DNA of 64,000 bases from contig NZ_JAVXZZ010000006.1 of NCBI RefSeq assembly GCF_032337135.1, positions 1 to 64,000 on the forward strand. The letters run 5' to 3'. The notes below the pieces were generated by a model. That model was given only the letters and a program-made list of their open reading frames with translations. It searched no databases and was not told the origin of the DNA. The position numbers were made by a program, and so were the translations under genes. The DNA is from Allorhodoferax sp032337135. GTDB taxonomy: Bacteria > Pseudomonadota > Gammaproteobacteria > Burkholderiales > Burkholderiaceae_C. Below are positions 40,717-49,447 of this stretch, piece by piece. Position 1 is the stretch's first letter. Each line of letters opens with the position of its first letter.

Positions 40717-41795
40717 GGCGCGTTCTCCTGGTCGGGAGCGTTGGCGCTACCCAGGGGTATGGAAAGTGTGATGGAGGTCCCCTGCCCGGGGGCAGAGCTG
40801 ACGTCAAGCCATCCCTCGACACTCTGCGCACGTTCATGCAGGCCTCGCAGGCCGAATGACTGTGCTTTCTGGGTGGCATGGCGTTCCATGCCTTGCCCGT
40901 TGTCTGTCACTTCCACAGTCAGTACGCCCTCATCGCTGGAGACGTCAATCGTAACGCGCGTGCATTGTGCGTGCTTGGCAACGTTCGTCAGCGATTCTTG
41001 GGTTGTTCGAAAGGCAACCAGCATGGTGTTCGATGGCAAGGGGGCCAACGGCTCCCGTATTCGCAGAGATACGGGCAGGTCATTGCGTCGAGAGAAGTCA
41101 TTGGCCAGCCACCGTATGGCCGGAGCCAGACCTTCGTCGAGCACGGAGGGCCGCAGGTTGAGCATGAGGCGGCGGCAGGCATCCATCGCAGACTGGATAC
41201 TGGCGAGTGCGGATTCGGTGTGCGAACGGTTCTGCTCGGATTCCGACCGCCGCTGCAACCATGCGACGTCGAGTTTGGCGGCCGTCAGTGCCGCGCCGAT
41301 GTCATCGTGGACCTCGCGGGCGATGGAGAGCCTCTCATGCTCAATCACCTCCTGAAGGTGTGCCGTCAGGCGGGCCAAGTGCTGCTGGGACTCAGCCAAC
41401 GCTCGGTCGGCCCGTTCCTTGGCACGTTGATGTGCAGCAAATTCCACTGCACGCTGCACTACATGGGGCAACCGCTGCAGATCGGATTTGCTCAGGTAGT
41501 CAGCGAAGCCCTGCTGGATGGCCTGTACTGCAGCCGCTTCGCCAATGGCTCCTGAAAGCAGGACGAAAGGGGGGCGTTCACGGTCGCTCGGGAATCGAGA
41601 CCAGGCGTCAAGGGCGGTGAAGCCGGGAAGCTGGTAGTCGGCCAGCACCAGGTCGACGTCGACCTCTCCAGTGGCGGCCTCAAAGGCCTCCAGTGAATCC
41701 ACCTGCCGAAGGTCCCAGGAGAGCCCTGCGCGACGCAATGCGCCCAGCGTGAGTGCGTGGTCCAGGGGGGAGTCTTCAAGGTGCAGGATTTTCAT
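40713..41795 (-). CDS. Receiver-domain histidine kinase of NarX/HisKA_3 type
   Basis: 360 residues from ATG 41795. An N-terminal receiver domain (MKILHLEDSP, D53 in LVLADYQLPGF) is followed by a coiled coil, a HisKA_3 dimerisation domain with H163 in AREVHDDIGAAL, and a HATPase_c domain (TTQESLTNVAKHA; VTDNGQGM; FGLRGLHERAQSV). There is no membrane segment, so it is a cytoplasmic, possibly phosphorelay-type, kinase. The frame extends upstream to a GTG at 41882, but the family start of the receiver domain is MKIL; the Shine-Dalgarno there is weak. Confidence 0.9.
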   Translation of the reverse strand: MKILHLEDSPLDHALTLGALRRAGLSWDLRQVDSLEAFEAATGEVDVDLVLADYQLPGFTALDAWSRFPSDRERPPFVLLSGAIGEAAAVQAIQQGFADYLSKSDLQRLPHVVQRAVEFAAHQRAKERADRALAESQQHLARLTAHLQEVIEHERLSIAREVHDDIGAALTAAKLDVAWLQRRSESEQNRSHTESALASIQSAMDACRRLMLNLRPSVLDEGLAPAIRWLANDFSRRNDLPVSLRIREPLAPLPSNTMLVAFRTTQESLTNVAKHAQCTRVTIDVSSDEGVLTVEVTDNGQGMERHATQKAQSFGLRGLHERAQSVEGWLDVSSAPGQGTSITLSIPLGSANAPDQENAP

Positions 41796-41994
41796 AGGGT
41801 TATCAATGATTCGATGCCGGAGATCACAGGCTATCATCGCTCGGACACTCGGGAACGCGGGGGAATGCTCCGGTTTTTCCACCCAGATTCAAAAAGAAGC
41901 GCATGAACGACATTTTCCTGCTACTCTGCGCCCATTGGCGAAATGGGTGTGTCTTCCTGCCTTCGGTGTGTTGTTGGATTTGAGGATGGTGGCT

Positions 41995-42438
41995 ATGCAG
42001 TCTTCGATGGGTTCCGATGCTCCTTCTTCCGTGCAACTGCCCGTGATGCTGGTGGCAGATGTGCAGGATTCGCTCTTGGTTGTGGTGCATGATCTGTCGC
42101 GTTTGGATGGGTTGCTTGCCCACACCATGGAGAATCTGATGGAGCGGTTTACCAGCGCGAGTGCCAGTTTGGCTGACCCTGCACTTCAGGCGTCGCCCGA
42201 ATTGGATCTGGTGCGGAGCACCCTGCGTGCTGCTGTAACTGAGTTGCAGTTCCAGGACATGGCCTCCCAGCTGATCACCCATACTTCCAAGATCCTCCAG
42301 GGATGTGCTTACCGTCTTGCCTCCGAATCCATGGGGATGGAGGATGGTGAGGCGGTTCCTTTTGTGGAAGAAGTGCCGGATCGCCCCAATCCAGTGACCC
42401 AGGACGAAATGGATGCCGGGTCCATCGAGTTGTTCTAG
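41995..42438 (+). CDS. CheZ-like chemotaxis protein (putative CheY phosphatase)
   Basis: 147 residues from ATG 41995, with GAGG (41982-41985) upstream; an ATG at 41986 is also possible. I do not recognise it as a standard family member, but the helix RSTLRAAVTELQFQDMASQL contains FQDMASQ (D88, Q92), which lines up with the FQDLTGQ active site of CheZ, where the Asp and Gln take part in CheY dephosphorylation. The C-terminus QDEMDAGSIELF is acidic and ends in LF, like the CheY-binding tail of CheZ. It is shorter than E. coli CheZ (214 residues). It precedes cheY by 32 bases, and no other cheZ is in the visible cluster. Confidence 0.6.
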   Translation: MQSSMGSDAPSSVQLPVMLVADVQDSLLVVVHDLSRLDGLLAHTMENLMERFTSASASLADPALQASPELDLVRSTLRAAVTELQFQDMASQLITHTSKILQGCAYRLASESMGMEDGEAVPFVEEVPDRPNPVTQDEMDAGSIELF

Positions 42439-42470
42439 ATTTTTGTGGTGTTTTTGTCGGAGTTTGTTTT

Positions 42471-42833
42471 ATGCCCACGATTCTTGCTGTAGATGATTCT
42501 CCCTCGATGCGGAAGATGGTGTCGTTCACGCTCACTGGGGCGGGGTACCAGGTGGTAGAGGCGGTCGACGGGCAGGATGCCTTTGAGAAGGCCCAGGCAC
42601 AGACGTTCGATCTGGTCCTGACAGACCAGAACATGCCGCGTTTGGATGGCTTGGGCTTGACGCGCAAGCTGCGCGATCATCCGCAGTTCAAAACCACGCC
42701 AATCCTGATGTTGACGACGGAATCCAGTGATCTCATGAAGCAGGCGGGCAGGGCAGCGGGAGCGACTGGGTGGCTAGTCAAGCCCTTTGATCCTGCGAAA
42801 CTGCTTGACGTCATCAAGAAAGTGATTCGCTAA
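42471..42833 (+). CDS. cheY: Chemotaxis response regulator CheY
   Basis: 120 residues, a lone receiver domain. Acidic pocket D8 and D9, phospho-acceptor D52 (VLTDQNMPRLDG), conserved Thr in LMLTTESSDL and Lys in WLVKPFDPAKLL. Phosphorylated CheY binds FliM to change motor rotation. GGAG (42459-42462) precedes the ATG. It is directly followed by cheA. Confidence 0.93.
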   Translation: MPTILAVDDSPSMRKMVSFTLTGAGYQVVEAVDGQDAFEKAQAQTFDLVLTDQNMPRLDGLGLTRKLRDHPQFKTTPILMLTTESSDLMKQAGRAAGATGWLVKPFDPAKLLDVIKKVIR

Positions 42834-42872
42834 GGCGGTCGACTCGCACACACCACATCAACGGAGTTCCAC

Positions 42873-45029
42873 ATGTCAGAACTGCATCATGAAGGCGGCG
42901 CGGCTGGCGGAGATTTTGACCTCAGCCAGTTCTATCAGATCTTTTTCGAGGAAGCAGGAGAGAACCTCGACCAGATGGAGCAAATTCTGCTCAGTCTGAA
43001 CCTGGAGACCGCGGACGACGAGGAGCTCAACGGCGTGTTCCGTTGTGCACACTCGGTCAAGGGCGGTGCTGCCACCTTTGGATTCTCTGATGTGGCCGAA
43101 CTCACGCACCACATGGAGTCGTTGCTGGACAAGCTTCGGCGCCATGAGCTCCAGGCGACTCCCGAAATGGTGGATGTTCTGTTGGAGTCCGCCGATATTT
43201 CGCGCAGCCTGTTGGCACGCCACCAGGCTGGTGGTGCTGGTGAGGGACCTCCCACTGCCGATCTGGTTCGCCGCATCAGTCTGCTGGCGTCCGGCCAAGG
43301 GGCTGGGGCCGCACCGAGCGCGGCTCCGGCGGCAGCGACACCAGCACCCAAGCCTGAGAGTGCGTCTGCGCCCGCGCCCGCACCTGCGGCATCACCCATG
43401 CCTGCGGGGATGCGTAAGCTGTCAATTCGCGTCGGCCCCCTGGAGCGGCCGCAGCAGGCCGATGCCATACCTGAGCTCTTCAGGGATATTCCTGGATTGG
43501 GTGAAATCTCCGCGAATACTGCGACGGAACCCAATATGCGGGCATTCTCGGTCAGTACGAAGTCGACCGACGACGAGCTCTTGGACCTGTTTGCGTTTCA
43601 CGTTTCGCGTGAGTTCATCAAGATCGAGCAAGAGCCTGCAGCCGCAGCTTCTGCGCCAGCAGAGGCCGCGGGCAGTGCTTCGGGTGCTGCGGCCGAGGGC
43701 TACGGCTTCTTCGAGGGTTCGCCTGGTGCACCTGGGGCGGAGGCTCCCGGTGGGGCATCGGCGACTGCTATGGTTGCTAAGGCTGCTAGCGCCGCCGAAA
43801 CAGCTGGAAAGCCAGCCGCAGCCGCCGCTTCTAAGCCTGGCGCAGTGCCCCACGCGGCCCAGCCGGAGGCTGCGACGATCCGAGTGGCCATCAGCAAGGT
43901 GGACCAGCTGATCAACCTGGTTGGAGAGCTGGTGATCACCCAGGCCATGTTGGCGCAGAACAGTCGCACGCTGGATCCGGCTGTTTATCAGCAACTGCTC
44001 AGTGGCTTGGCCGATCTGGATCGCAATACACGGGATCTGCAGGAATCCGTCATGTCGATCCGCATGATTCCAATGTCCATCGTTTTCAGCCGATTTCCGC
44101 GGATGCTGCGCGATCTGGCGAGCAAACTGGGGAAGAAGGTGGACTTCGTAACCCAGGGTGAGGCGACCGAATTGGACAAGGGATTGGTGGAAAAAATCAC
44201 CGATCCCCTTACCCATCTGGTACGCAACAGTTGCGACCATGGCATTGAAATGCCTGCCGATCGTGTCGCAGCAGGGAAGCCGGAGACTGGCACCATCACC
44301 TTGTCGGCGTCCCACCAGGGCGGCTCCATTGTCATCGAGGTGCGTGACGATGGCCGGGGCATGTCTCGGGAGAAAATCCTCAAGAAAGCCCGGGAGCGTG
44401 GGCTTGATGTGTCCGATTCGATGTCCGATCAGGACGTATGGCAGCTCATCTTTGCCCCCGGCTTTTCTACCGCGGAAGTGGTTACCGACGTGTCCGGGCG
44501 CGGCGTAGGGATGGATGTCGTCAAGAAGAACATCGCAGCGCTCAACGGGACCGTGGAAATCGACTCTGCAGAGGGTTATGGCATGCGTGTTTCGGTGCGC
44601 TTGCCGCTGACCTTGGCGATCATGGATGGCATGTCCGTCGGAGTCGGAGACGAGGTCTACATTCTGCCCCTCTCGTCCGTGGTCGAGTCTTTCCAGGTCA
44701 AGGCCGACGCGGTCAGCACGGTGGGTCAGGGGTCGCAACTGGTCAAGGTGCGTGATGAGTACATGCCAGTGATCGAGTTGGAGAAGGTGTTTCAGGTGCC
44801 CCGCTTTGAGCTGGGCAAGACCAGCGACATCATGGTCGTGGTCGAAGCTGATGGCAGCCGCGTGGTCTTGCTTGTGGATGAACTGCTCGGTCAGCAACAG
44901 GTGGTGGTCAAGAACCTCGAAACCAACTATCGCAAGGTGCCCAACGTATCGGGGGCCACGATCTTGGGCGATGGCAAAGTCGCGCTCATTTTGGATACTG
45001 GCGCTTTGGTGCGTCGCTCGCGCCACTAA
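42873..45029 (+). CDS. cheA: Chemotaxis histidine kinase CheA
   Basis: 718 residues. Domains in order: HPt (residues 15-120, phospho-His H60 in AHSVKGGAATFG); Ala/Pro-rich linker; a domain near 175-255 (SIRVGPLERPQQADAIPELF) that is usual in betaproteobacterial CheA and likely replaces P2; second Ala-rich linker; dimerisation domain (VDQLINLVGELVITQAMLAQ); HATPase (HLVRNSCDHGIEMP; DVSGRGVGMDVV); CheW-like regulatory domain at the C-terminus. ACGGAG (42861-42866) precedes the ATG. Confidence 0.97.
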   Translation: MSELHHEGGAAGGDFDLSQFYQIFFEEAGENLDQMEQILLSLNLETADDEELNGVFRCAHSVKGGAATFGFSDVAELTHHMESLLDKLRRHELQATPEMVDVLLESADISRSLLARHQAGGAGEGPPTADLVRRISLLASGQGAGAAPSAAPAAATPAPKPESASAPAPAPAASPMPAGMRKLSIRVGPLERPQQADAIPELFRDIPGLGEISANTATEPNMRAFSVSTKSTDDELLDLFAFHVSREFIKIEQEPAAAASAPAEAAGSASGAAAEGYGFFEGSPGAPGAEAPGGASATAMVAKAASAAETAGKPAAAAASKPGAVPHAAQPEAATIRVAISKVDQLINLVGELVITQAMLAQNSRTLDPAVYQQLLSGLADLDRNTRDLQESVMSIRMIPMSIVFSRFPRMLRDLASKLGKKVDFVTQGEATELDKGLVEKITDPLTHLVRNSCDHGIEMPADRVAAGKPETGTITLSASHQGGSIVIEVRDDGRGMSREKILKKARERGLDVSDSMSDQDVWQLIFAPGFSTAEVVTDVSGRGVGMDVVKKNIAALNGTVEIDSAEGYGMRVSVRLPLTLAIMDGMSVGVGDEVYILPLSSVVESFQVKADAVSTVGQGSQLVKVRDEYMPVIELEKVFQVPRFELGKTSDIMVVVEADGSRVVLLVDELLGQQQVVVKNLETNYRKVPNVSGATILGDGKVALILDTGALVRRSRH

Positions 45030-45047
45030 CTTTTCGGGAGATCGAGC

Positions 45048-45539
45048 ATGGCTACAGGTGAAACCAGCGACAGTGTTGCAACCACAGGGGTTGCACGTGA
45101 ATACCTGACCTTCCGGCTTGACCAGGAAGAGTATGGGATTGACATTCTCAAGGTGCAGGAAATTAGGGGCTACGAGCCGCCCACACGCGTGGCCAATGCG
45201 CCTAGTTTCATCAAGGGCGTGGTCAACTTGCGCGGCACGATTGTTCCCATCGTGGATATGCGGCTCAAGTTCAACTGCGCCAAGGCGGAATACAACACCT
45301 TCACGGTGGTGATCATCCTGAACCTGCGCTCGCGCATTGTGGGCATCGTCGTCGACTCCGTCAGTGACGTGATGGAATTGCCGCCGGAAAGTTTCCGTAC
45401 GGCACCTGATGTCGACAGCGTCATCGATAGCGGCGCAGTGCTGGGCTTGGGGTCCGTGGGTGAACGCATGCTCATCCTGTTGGACATTGAGCGATTGATG
45501 GCTGCGCCCGATATGGGCTTGGCAAGTGACATGGAGTGA
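45048..45539 (+). CDS. cheW: Chemotaxis coupling protein CheW
   Basis: 163 residues. Links chemoreceptors to CheA. Motifs: EYLTFRLDQEEYGIDILKVQ, PSFIKGVVNLRGTIVPIVDM and VGIVVDSVSDVMELPPE. GGGAG (45036-45040) precedes the ATG. No chemoreceptor gene is present in the window, so receptors must be encoded elsewhere. Confidence 0.97.
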   Translation: MATGETSDSVATTGVAREYLTFRLDQEEYGIDILKVQEIRGYEPPTRVANAPSFIKGVVNLRGTIVPIVDMRLKFNCAKAEYNTFTVVIILNLRSRIVGIVVDSVSDVMELPPESFRTAPDVDSVIDSGAVLGLGSVGERMLILLDIERLMAAPDMGLASDME

Positions 45540-45636
45540 TCGAAATAGCCAGCACGTTCAATCGCTGGGGTAATGGCTTTCCGAAGGAGGCTGTAGTCGG
45601 GCACGGCGTGGGCGAAGTCCTTCAAAGGTAATAGAT

Positions 45637-46455
45637 ATGACACAGGCCAAGGAATTTGCATGGACGAGCGCAGATTTCGACCGCGTGCAATCGTTGATCT
45701 ACAAGCGAGCTGGCATCAGCCTGCACGATGGAAAGCATGCCATGGTGTACAGCCGCCTTTCACGGCGGCTTCGGGAAACAGGGCACAGGAGCTTTTCGGA
45801 ATACCTGAGTTGGCTGGAGTCCGGGGATGGTCCTGAATGGCAGGAGTTCGTCAACGCACTGACAACCAACCTGACTTCCTTCTTTCGCGAGCATCACCAC
45901 TTCGACATGCTCTCAGCGCACCTGCGGTCTGCGCATGCGCCCAAAGGCGGTTGGCGCCTTTGGTGCAGTGCGTCTTCGACAGGCGAAGAGCCCTATTCGA
46001 TCGTGATGACGGCTGTTGAGTCCCTGGGCTCGCGCGAAGGCTTTTCGTTGGCCGCCAGCGACATTGATTCCCGGGTTCTGGATACGGCCCAGCGAGGCGT
46101 GTATCGCATGGATGGCATCAAAGGTGTTTCGGATGAACGCCTGCGCAAGTTTTTCCTGCGCGGCAAAGGTGCCAATGAAGGCCTGATCCAGGTGCGACCT
46201 GAATTCCGCCAAAAGATCGATTTCATGCAGGTCAATCTGGTGCGCGATGGTTGGCCATTTCGCGACCCGTTCGACATTGTTTTTTGCCGCAACGTGATGA
46301 TCTACTTTGATGGCAAGACCCAGCGGGGTGTGCTTGAGCGCATCCACGCCGTCATGAAGCCGGGGGGGCTGCTGTTCGTGGGGCATGCGGAGAACTTTAC
46401 GGATTCGAAGGACCTGTTTGTGCTCAAGGGAAAAACGGTATACGAGCGTCGGTAA
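45637..46455 (+). CDS. cheR: Chemoreceptor methyltransferase CheR
   Basis: 272 residues. It methylates glutamates on chemoreceptors using SAM. It has the helical N-terminal domain (LIYKRAGISLHDGKHAMVYS) and the Rossmann domain with SAM-binding CSASSTGEEPYSI, FCRNVMIYFD and LFVGHAENF. It lies 97 bases after cheW, the largest gap in the chemotaxis operon; nothing else was seen in that gap. Confidence 0.97.
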   Translation: MTQAKEFAWTSADFDRVQSLIYKRAGISLHDGKHAMVYSRLSRRLRETGHRSFSEYLSWLESGDGPEWQEFVNALTTNLTSFFREHHHFDMLSAHLRSAHAPKGGWRLWCSASSTGEEPYSIVMTAVESLGSREGFSLAASDIDSRVLDTAQRGVYRMDGIKGVSDERLRKFFLRGKGANEGLIQVRPEFRQKIDFMQVNLVRDGWPFRDPFDIVFCRNVMIYFDGKTQRGVLERIHAVMKPGGLLFVGHAENFTDSKDLFVLKGKTVYERR

Positions 46456-46461
46456 GCATGC

Positions 46462-46482
46462 AGCCTCCTGGAATGGGAGGCT
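46462..46482 (+). other. Hairpin between cheR and cheD
   Basis: AGCCTCC (46462-46468), loop TGGAATG, GGAGGCT (46476-46482), a perfect 7-bp stem in the 42-base gap. The descending arm contains GGAGG, but the GAGGAGA that serves cheD (46484-46490) lies just outside it. It may tune cheD expression or mRNA decay. Confidence 0.45.
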
Positions 46483-46497
46483 TGAGGAGAAAGTGCG

Positions 46498-47196
46498 ATG
46501 AGTTTTCAGTCGGTTGGAACCAGTGGCATTGCGCGCCCCACAGCGGCGCCGAGTGGCGGCACGCGCATTCTTGCCAATGGGCGGGTATCCAGGATTGACC
46601 AGCTCAAGGCACAGCCGCGCAAGCCAGGCGAGGCCTCGTTCTTCTACGCGGATCACCACTTCCAGTACGACGCTGTCAAGGTGCTTCCGGGCGAGTACTA
46701 CGTGTCCAACGAGGATTTGGTTGTGATGACGGTTTTGGGCTCCTGCATAGCCGCGTGCATCTGGGACGGCAAGGCTCGCACCGGTGGAATGAATCACTTC
46801 ATGCTGCCGGAAGGGGAAGACGGCTCAGGTCGCTATGGTTCCTATGCAATGGAGCTGTTGATCAATGAAATGCTCAAGCTCGGTGCGCGGCGTGAAACCA
46901 TGCAGGCCAAGGTCTTTGGTGGTGGCCAGGTGATGGCGGGGTTCACCACCATGAATGTCGGTGAGCGCAACACCAAGTTTGTGCTCGACTACCTTGCCAC
47001 CGAGCGTATCCCGGTCGTATCGCAGGATGTGCTGGACATCCATCCGCGCAAGGTTTGCTTCTTTCCGGTCACGGGCAAGGCGCTCGTCAAGCGTTTGGCG
47101 CATTCCCATCCAGAAACCCTGGTGGTGGAAGAGCGCAAAGGCAATGCGGCTTCGGTGGCGAAATCGACGTCTGGCGGATCAGTGGACCTGTTCTGA
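46498..47196 (+). CDS. cheD: Chemoreceptor glutamine deamidase CheD
   Basis: 232 residues. CheD deamidates Gln residues on chemoreceptors. The catalytic Cys is C83 in GSCIAACIWD and the His is H100 in GGMNHFMLP; the downstream motif VFGGGQVMAGF is also conserved. An N-terminal extension of about 45 residues precedes the core. GAGGAGA (46484-46490) is a strong ribosome-binding site. Located between cheR and cheB as usual in Burkholderiales. Confidence 0.96.
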   Translation: MSFQSVGTSGIARPTAAPSGGTRILANGRVSRIDQLKAQPRKPGEASFFYADHHFQYDAVKVLPGEYYVSNEDLVVMTVLGSCIAACIWDGKARTGGMNHFMLPEGEDGSGRYGSYAMELLINEMLKLGARRETMQAKVFGGGQVMAGFTTMNVGERNTKFVLDYLATERIPVVSQDVLDIHPRKVCFFPVTGKALVKRLAHSHPETLVVEERKGNAASVAKSTSGGSVDLF

Positions 47197-47207
47197 CAGG
47201 GTGATGT

Positions 47208-48299
47208 GTGAGCAAGAAAATACGTGTTGTAGTGGTCGATGACTCGGCCTTGGTCCGGTCCCTGGTGTCGGAGATCATCAATCGTCAGACGGACATGGAG
47301 TGTGTCGGGGTTGCCAATGATCCCCTGATCGCGCGGGAGATGATCCGCGAATTGAATCCGGACGTCATCACGCTCGATGTCGAAATGCCCAAGATGGATG
47401 GGCTGGATTTCCTGGAACGCCTGATGCGACTGCGGCCAATGCCCGTCGTCATGCTGTCCACCCTGACCCAGCGTGGGGCTGAAGTCACGATGCGTGCCTT
47501 GGAGCTGGGCGCCATCGATTTTGTGGCCAAGCCGCGCATCGGCCTGGCGGAGGGGCTGCGCGAGCTGTCCAGCCAGATCGTGGACAAGATTCGCATTGCC
47601 AATGCGGCCCATGTGCATCGCATAGCACGCCCCGCCGCCGTGAGTGCACCGGCAGCGGGAGAAACCCCAGCGCCGGTACGGCAGTGGTCCCTGGCTTCTC
47701 GCATCTCCACCGAAAAACTCATTGCCATTGGCGCGTCCACGGGGGGTACCGAGGCCATCAAGGACGTTCTGGTCAAGATGCCAGCCAATGCCCCGGGCAT
47801 CGTCATCACCCAGCACATGCCGCCGGGTTTTACCACGAGCTTTGCAGCCCGACTCAATGGCTTGTGCCAAATCGCCGTGCAGGAGGCACGCAATGGTGAG
47901 CGTATCCTTCCGGGGCACGCCTACATTGCGCCTGGAGGCAAGCAGTTCAGTGTCGGGCGCAATGGCGCCAACTATGTCTGTGTGGTCGAAGATGGGGAGC
48001 CTGTGAACCGGCACAAACCCTCGGTCGAGGTGCTGTTCCTGTCGGTGGCAAAGGCGGCGGGTGCCAACGCCGTAGGCGTTATGCTGACCGGCATGGGCAA
48101 TGATGGTGCCAGGGCCATGAAGGTCATGAAGGACAGCGGAAGCTACAACATCTGCCAGGACGAGGCTACGTGCATTGTCTTCGGCATGCCGCGCGAGGCC
48201 ATTGCTGCAGGTGCTGCGGATGAGGTCCTGCCTCTGCCTGCCATTGCCGACGCCATCCAGGCGCGCCTGGGCAGTGCGTCCGATCGCTACCGCGTCTGA
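47208..48299 (+). CDS. cheB: Chemotaxis methylesterase/response regulator CheB
   Basis: 363 residues from a GTG at 47208. Receiver domain (D11, D12; D57 in VITLDVEMPKMDG), a linker of about 45 residues, then the methylesterase domain with catalytic Ser in AIGASTGGTEA, His in ITQHMPPGFTT and Asp in GMGNDGARAM. It removes methyl groups from chemoreceptors when phosphorylated by CheA. Its 3' end overlaps the convergent AraC-type gene by 13 bases. Confidence 0.97.
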   Translation: MSKKIRVVVVDDSALVRSLVSEIINRQTDMECVGVANDPLIAREMIRELNPDVITLDVEMPKMDGLDFLERLMRLRPMPVVMLSTLTQRGAEVTMRALELGAIDFVAKPRIGLAEGLRELSSQIVDKIRIANAAHVHRIARPAAVSAPAAGETPAPVRQWSLASRISTEKLIAIGASTGGTEAIKDVLVKMPANAPGIVITQHMPPGFTTSFAARLNGLCQIAVQEARNGERILPGHAYIAPGGKQFSVGRNGANYVCVVEDGEPVNRHKPSVEVLFLSVAKAAGANAVGVMLTGMGNDGARAMKVMKDSGSYNICQDEATCIVFGMPREAIAAGAADEVLPLPAIADAIQARLGSASDRYRV

Positions 48300-49345
48300 G
48301 CGGACGTTCCCGATTGCGATCGGTACTGCTCGGGCGTCTGTCCGGTCCAGCCCTTGAAGGCGCGCATGAAGCTCTTTTCACTGGCAAAGCCAGCCTCCTG
48401 GGCGATTTGTTTGACGGGCTTGCGGCTGCGTAACAGCAGCCCGCAGGCGATGTCCCGGCGCACTGCATCCTTGATCGCCTGCAGGCTCGCGCCTTCTTCA
48501 CGCAATTGACGATGCAGGGTGCGCGGCGACATGGCTAGCCATGTCGCCAGGTGGTCCGCATTGCGCTGCAGCACAGGCTGCTGCAACAGGGCTTGCCGCA
48601 CCTTGTCCACCAGCAATCGGTCACGCCGATAGGGGCGTACGGTCAGTAGCAGCGCGCGCTGCAGCATGCGTTGCAAAGCGGCTTCATCTCGGCGCACCGG
48701 CAAGGCCAGGTATCCCGCGTCAAACTGCAGTCCATGCTGCGGCGCATCGAACTCGCACGGGCCGTCGAACAGCACGCGGTAGCTGGATGCATGGGCTGGT
48801 GCACCATACCCCAACTGGGTGCGCAACAATGGGATGCGAGAGTCCGTGAGCCAACAGGCCACCCCCAATGCATTGCGCAGCGTGGACACCACACAGAATT
48901 CTTGCCACTCCCCTAGCGGCTGGCGCTCGCGCATTTGCAGGCTGGCCACGCCCTGGTCAACGTTCAAGGACAGGGCAATGCGTTCGGTCAGTAGCCCATG
49001 GTGGCGGCACCATCGCCCCAGAGCCACCCCCAATGTCGGGGCGGTGAGCGAGGCGCGCACCAACATGCCATAGCTCCCCCAAGGCAGGCGTCGCTCAAAC
49101 CAGCCCAGCGCCTCATCGTCCAACTCCTCCATTGCGGCAGCGGAAACCCATTCCATCTGCAAGGTGGTGATGCGCTGCTGCGGGTTTTCCAGGGTGTGTG
49201 GCGCAATTTGTGCCCGCGCCAAGGCACCGGAAGGGTCCATTCCCCGCCTCTGGTAGGCCTGGACGATAGCGCGAACGAAAGCAATCGGCGTCTCTGCGCG
49301 GGCATTGCTGATCGCCTGCGGGCGGGAAGAAGGCTGGCTAGACAT
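48287..49345 (-). CDS. AraC-family transcriptional regulator
   Basis: 352 residues. An N-terminal ligand-binding domain of the type found in ArgR/OruR-like AraC proteins (about residues 20-205) and a C-terminal double HTH (LATWLAMSPRTLHRQLREEG; VKQIAQEAGFASEKSFMRAF). It is divergent from the carboxylase genes with 102 bases between the start codons, so it most likely regulates them in response to a pathway intermediate. The pairing with MCC-type genes is context-based inference. Confidence 0.9.
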   Translation of the reverse strand: MSSQPSSRPQAISNARAETPIAFVRAIVQAYQRRGMDPSGALARAQIAPHTLENPQQRITTLQMEWVSAAAMEELDDEALGWFERRLPWGSYGMLVRASLTAPTLGVALGRWCRHHGLLTERIALSLNVDQGVASLQMRERQPLGEWQEFCVVSTLRNALGVACWLTDSRIPLLRTQLGYGAPAHASSYRVLFDGPCEFDAPQHGLQFDAGYLALPVRRDEAALQRMLQRALLLTVRPYRRDRLLVDKVRQALLQQPVLQRNADHLATWLAMSPRTLHRQLREEGASLQAIKDAVRRDIACGLLLRSRKPVKQIAQEAGFASEKSFMRAFKGWTGQTPEQYRSQSGTSAQTR

Positions 49346-49447
49346 GGCTACAGTAATTGTGGCACCTTTTGCAACCAGCGTGACAGGCGTAATGTCCCGC
49401 TTCGTACTACGCTTGGGACCACTGTTTCCACTTTCGAAAGCCTATTC

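Noticed and set aside
45540..45636. Possible tiny ORF in the cheW-cheR gap
   Set aside because: The only frame with an ATG near a purine-rich site gives a seven-residue peptide with no support.
49360..49373. Sigma-54-like TGGCAC...TTGC between the AraC-type gene and liuB
   Set aside because: The distance between the GG and GC elements is 8 bases, while sigma-54 promoters require 10.
48998..49447. Upstream extension of the liuB frame by 150 codons
   Set aside because: It lies antisense to the AraC-type gene and does not resemble any carboxyltransferase N-terminus; the family start is at 49448.
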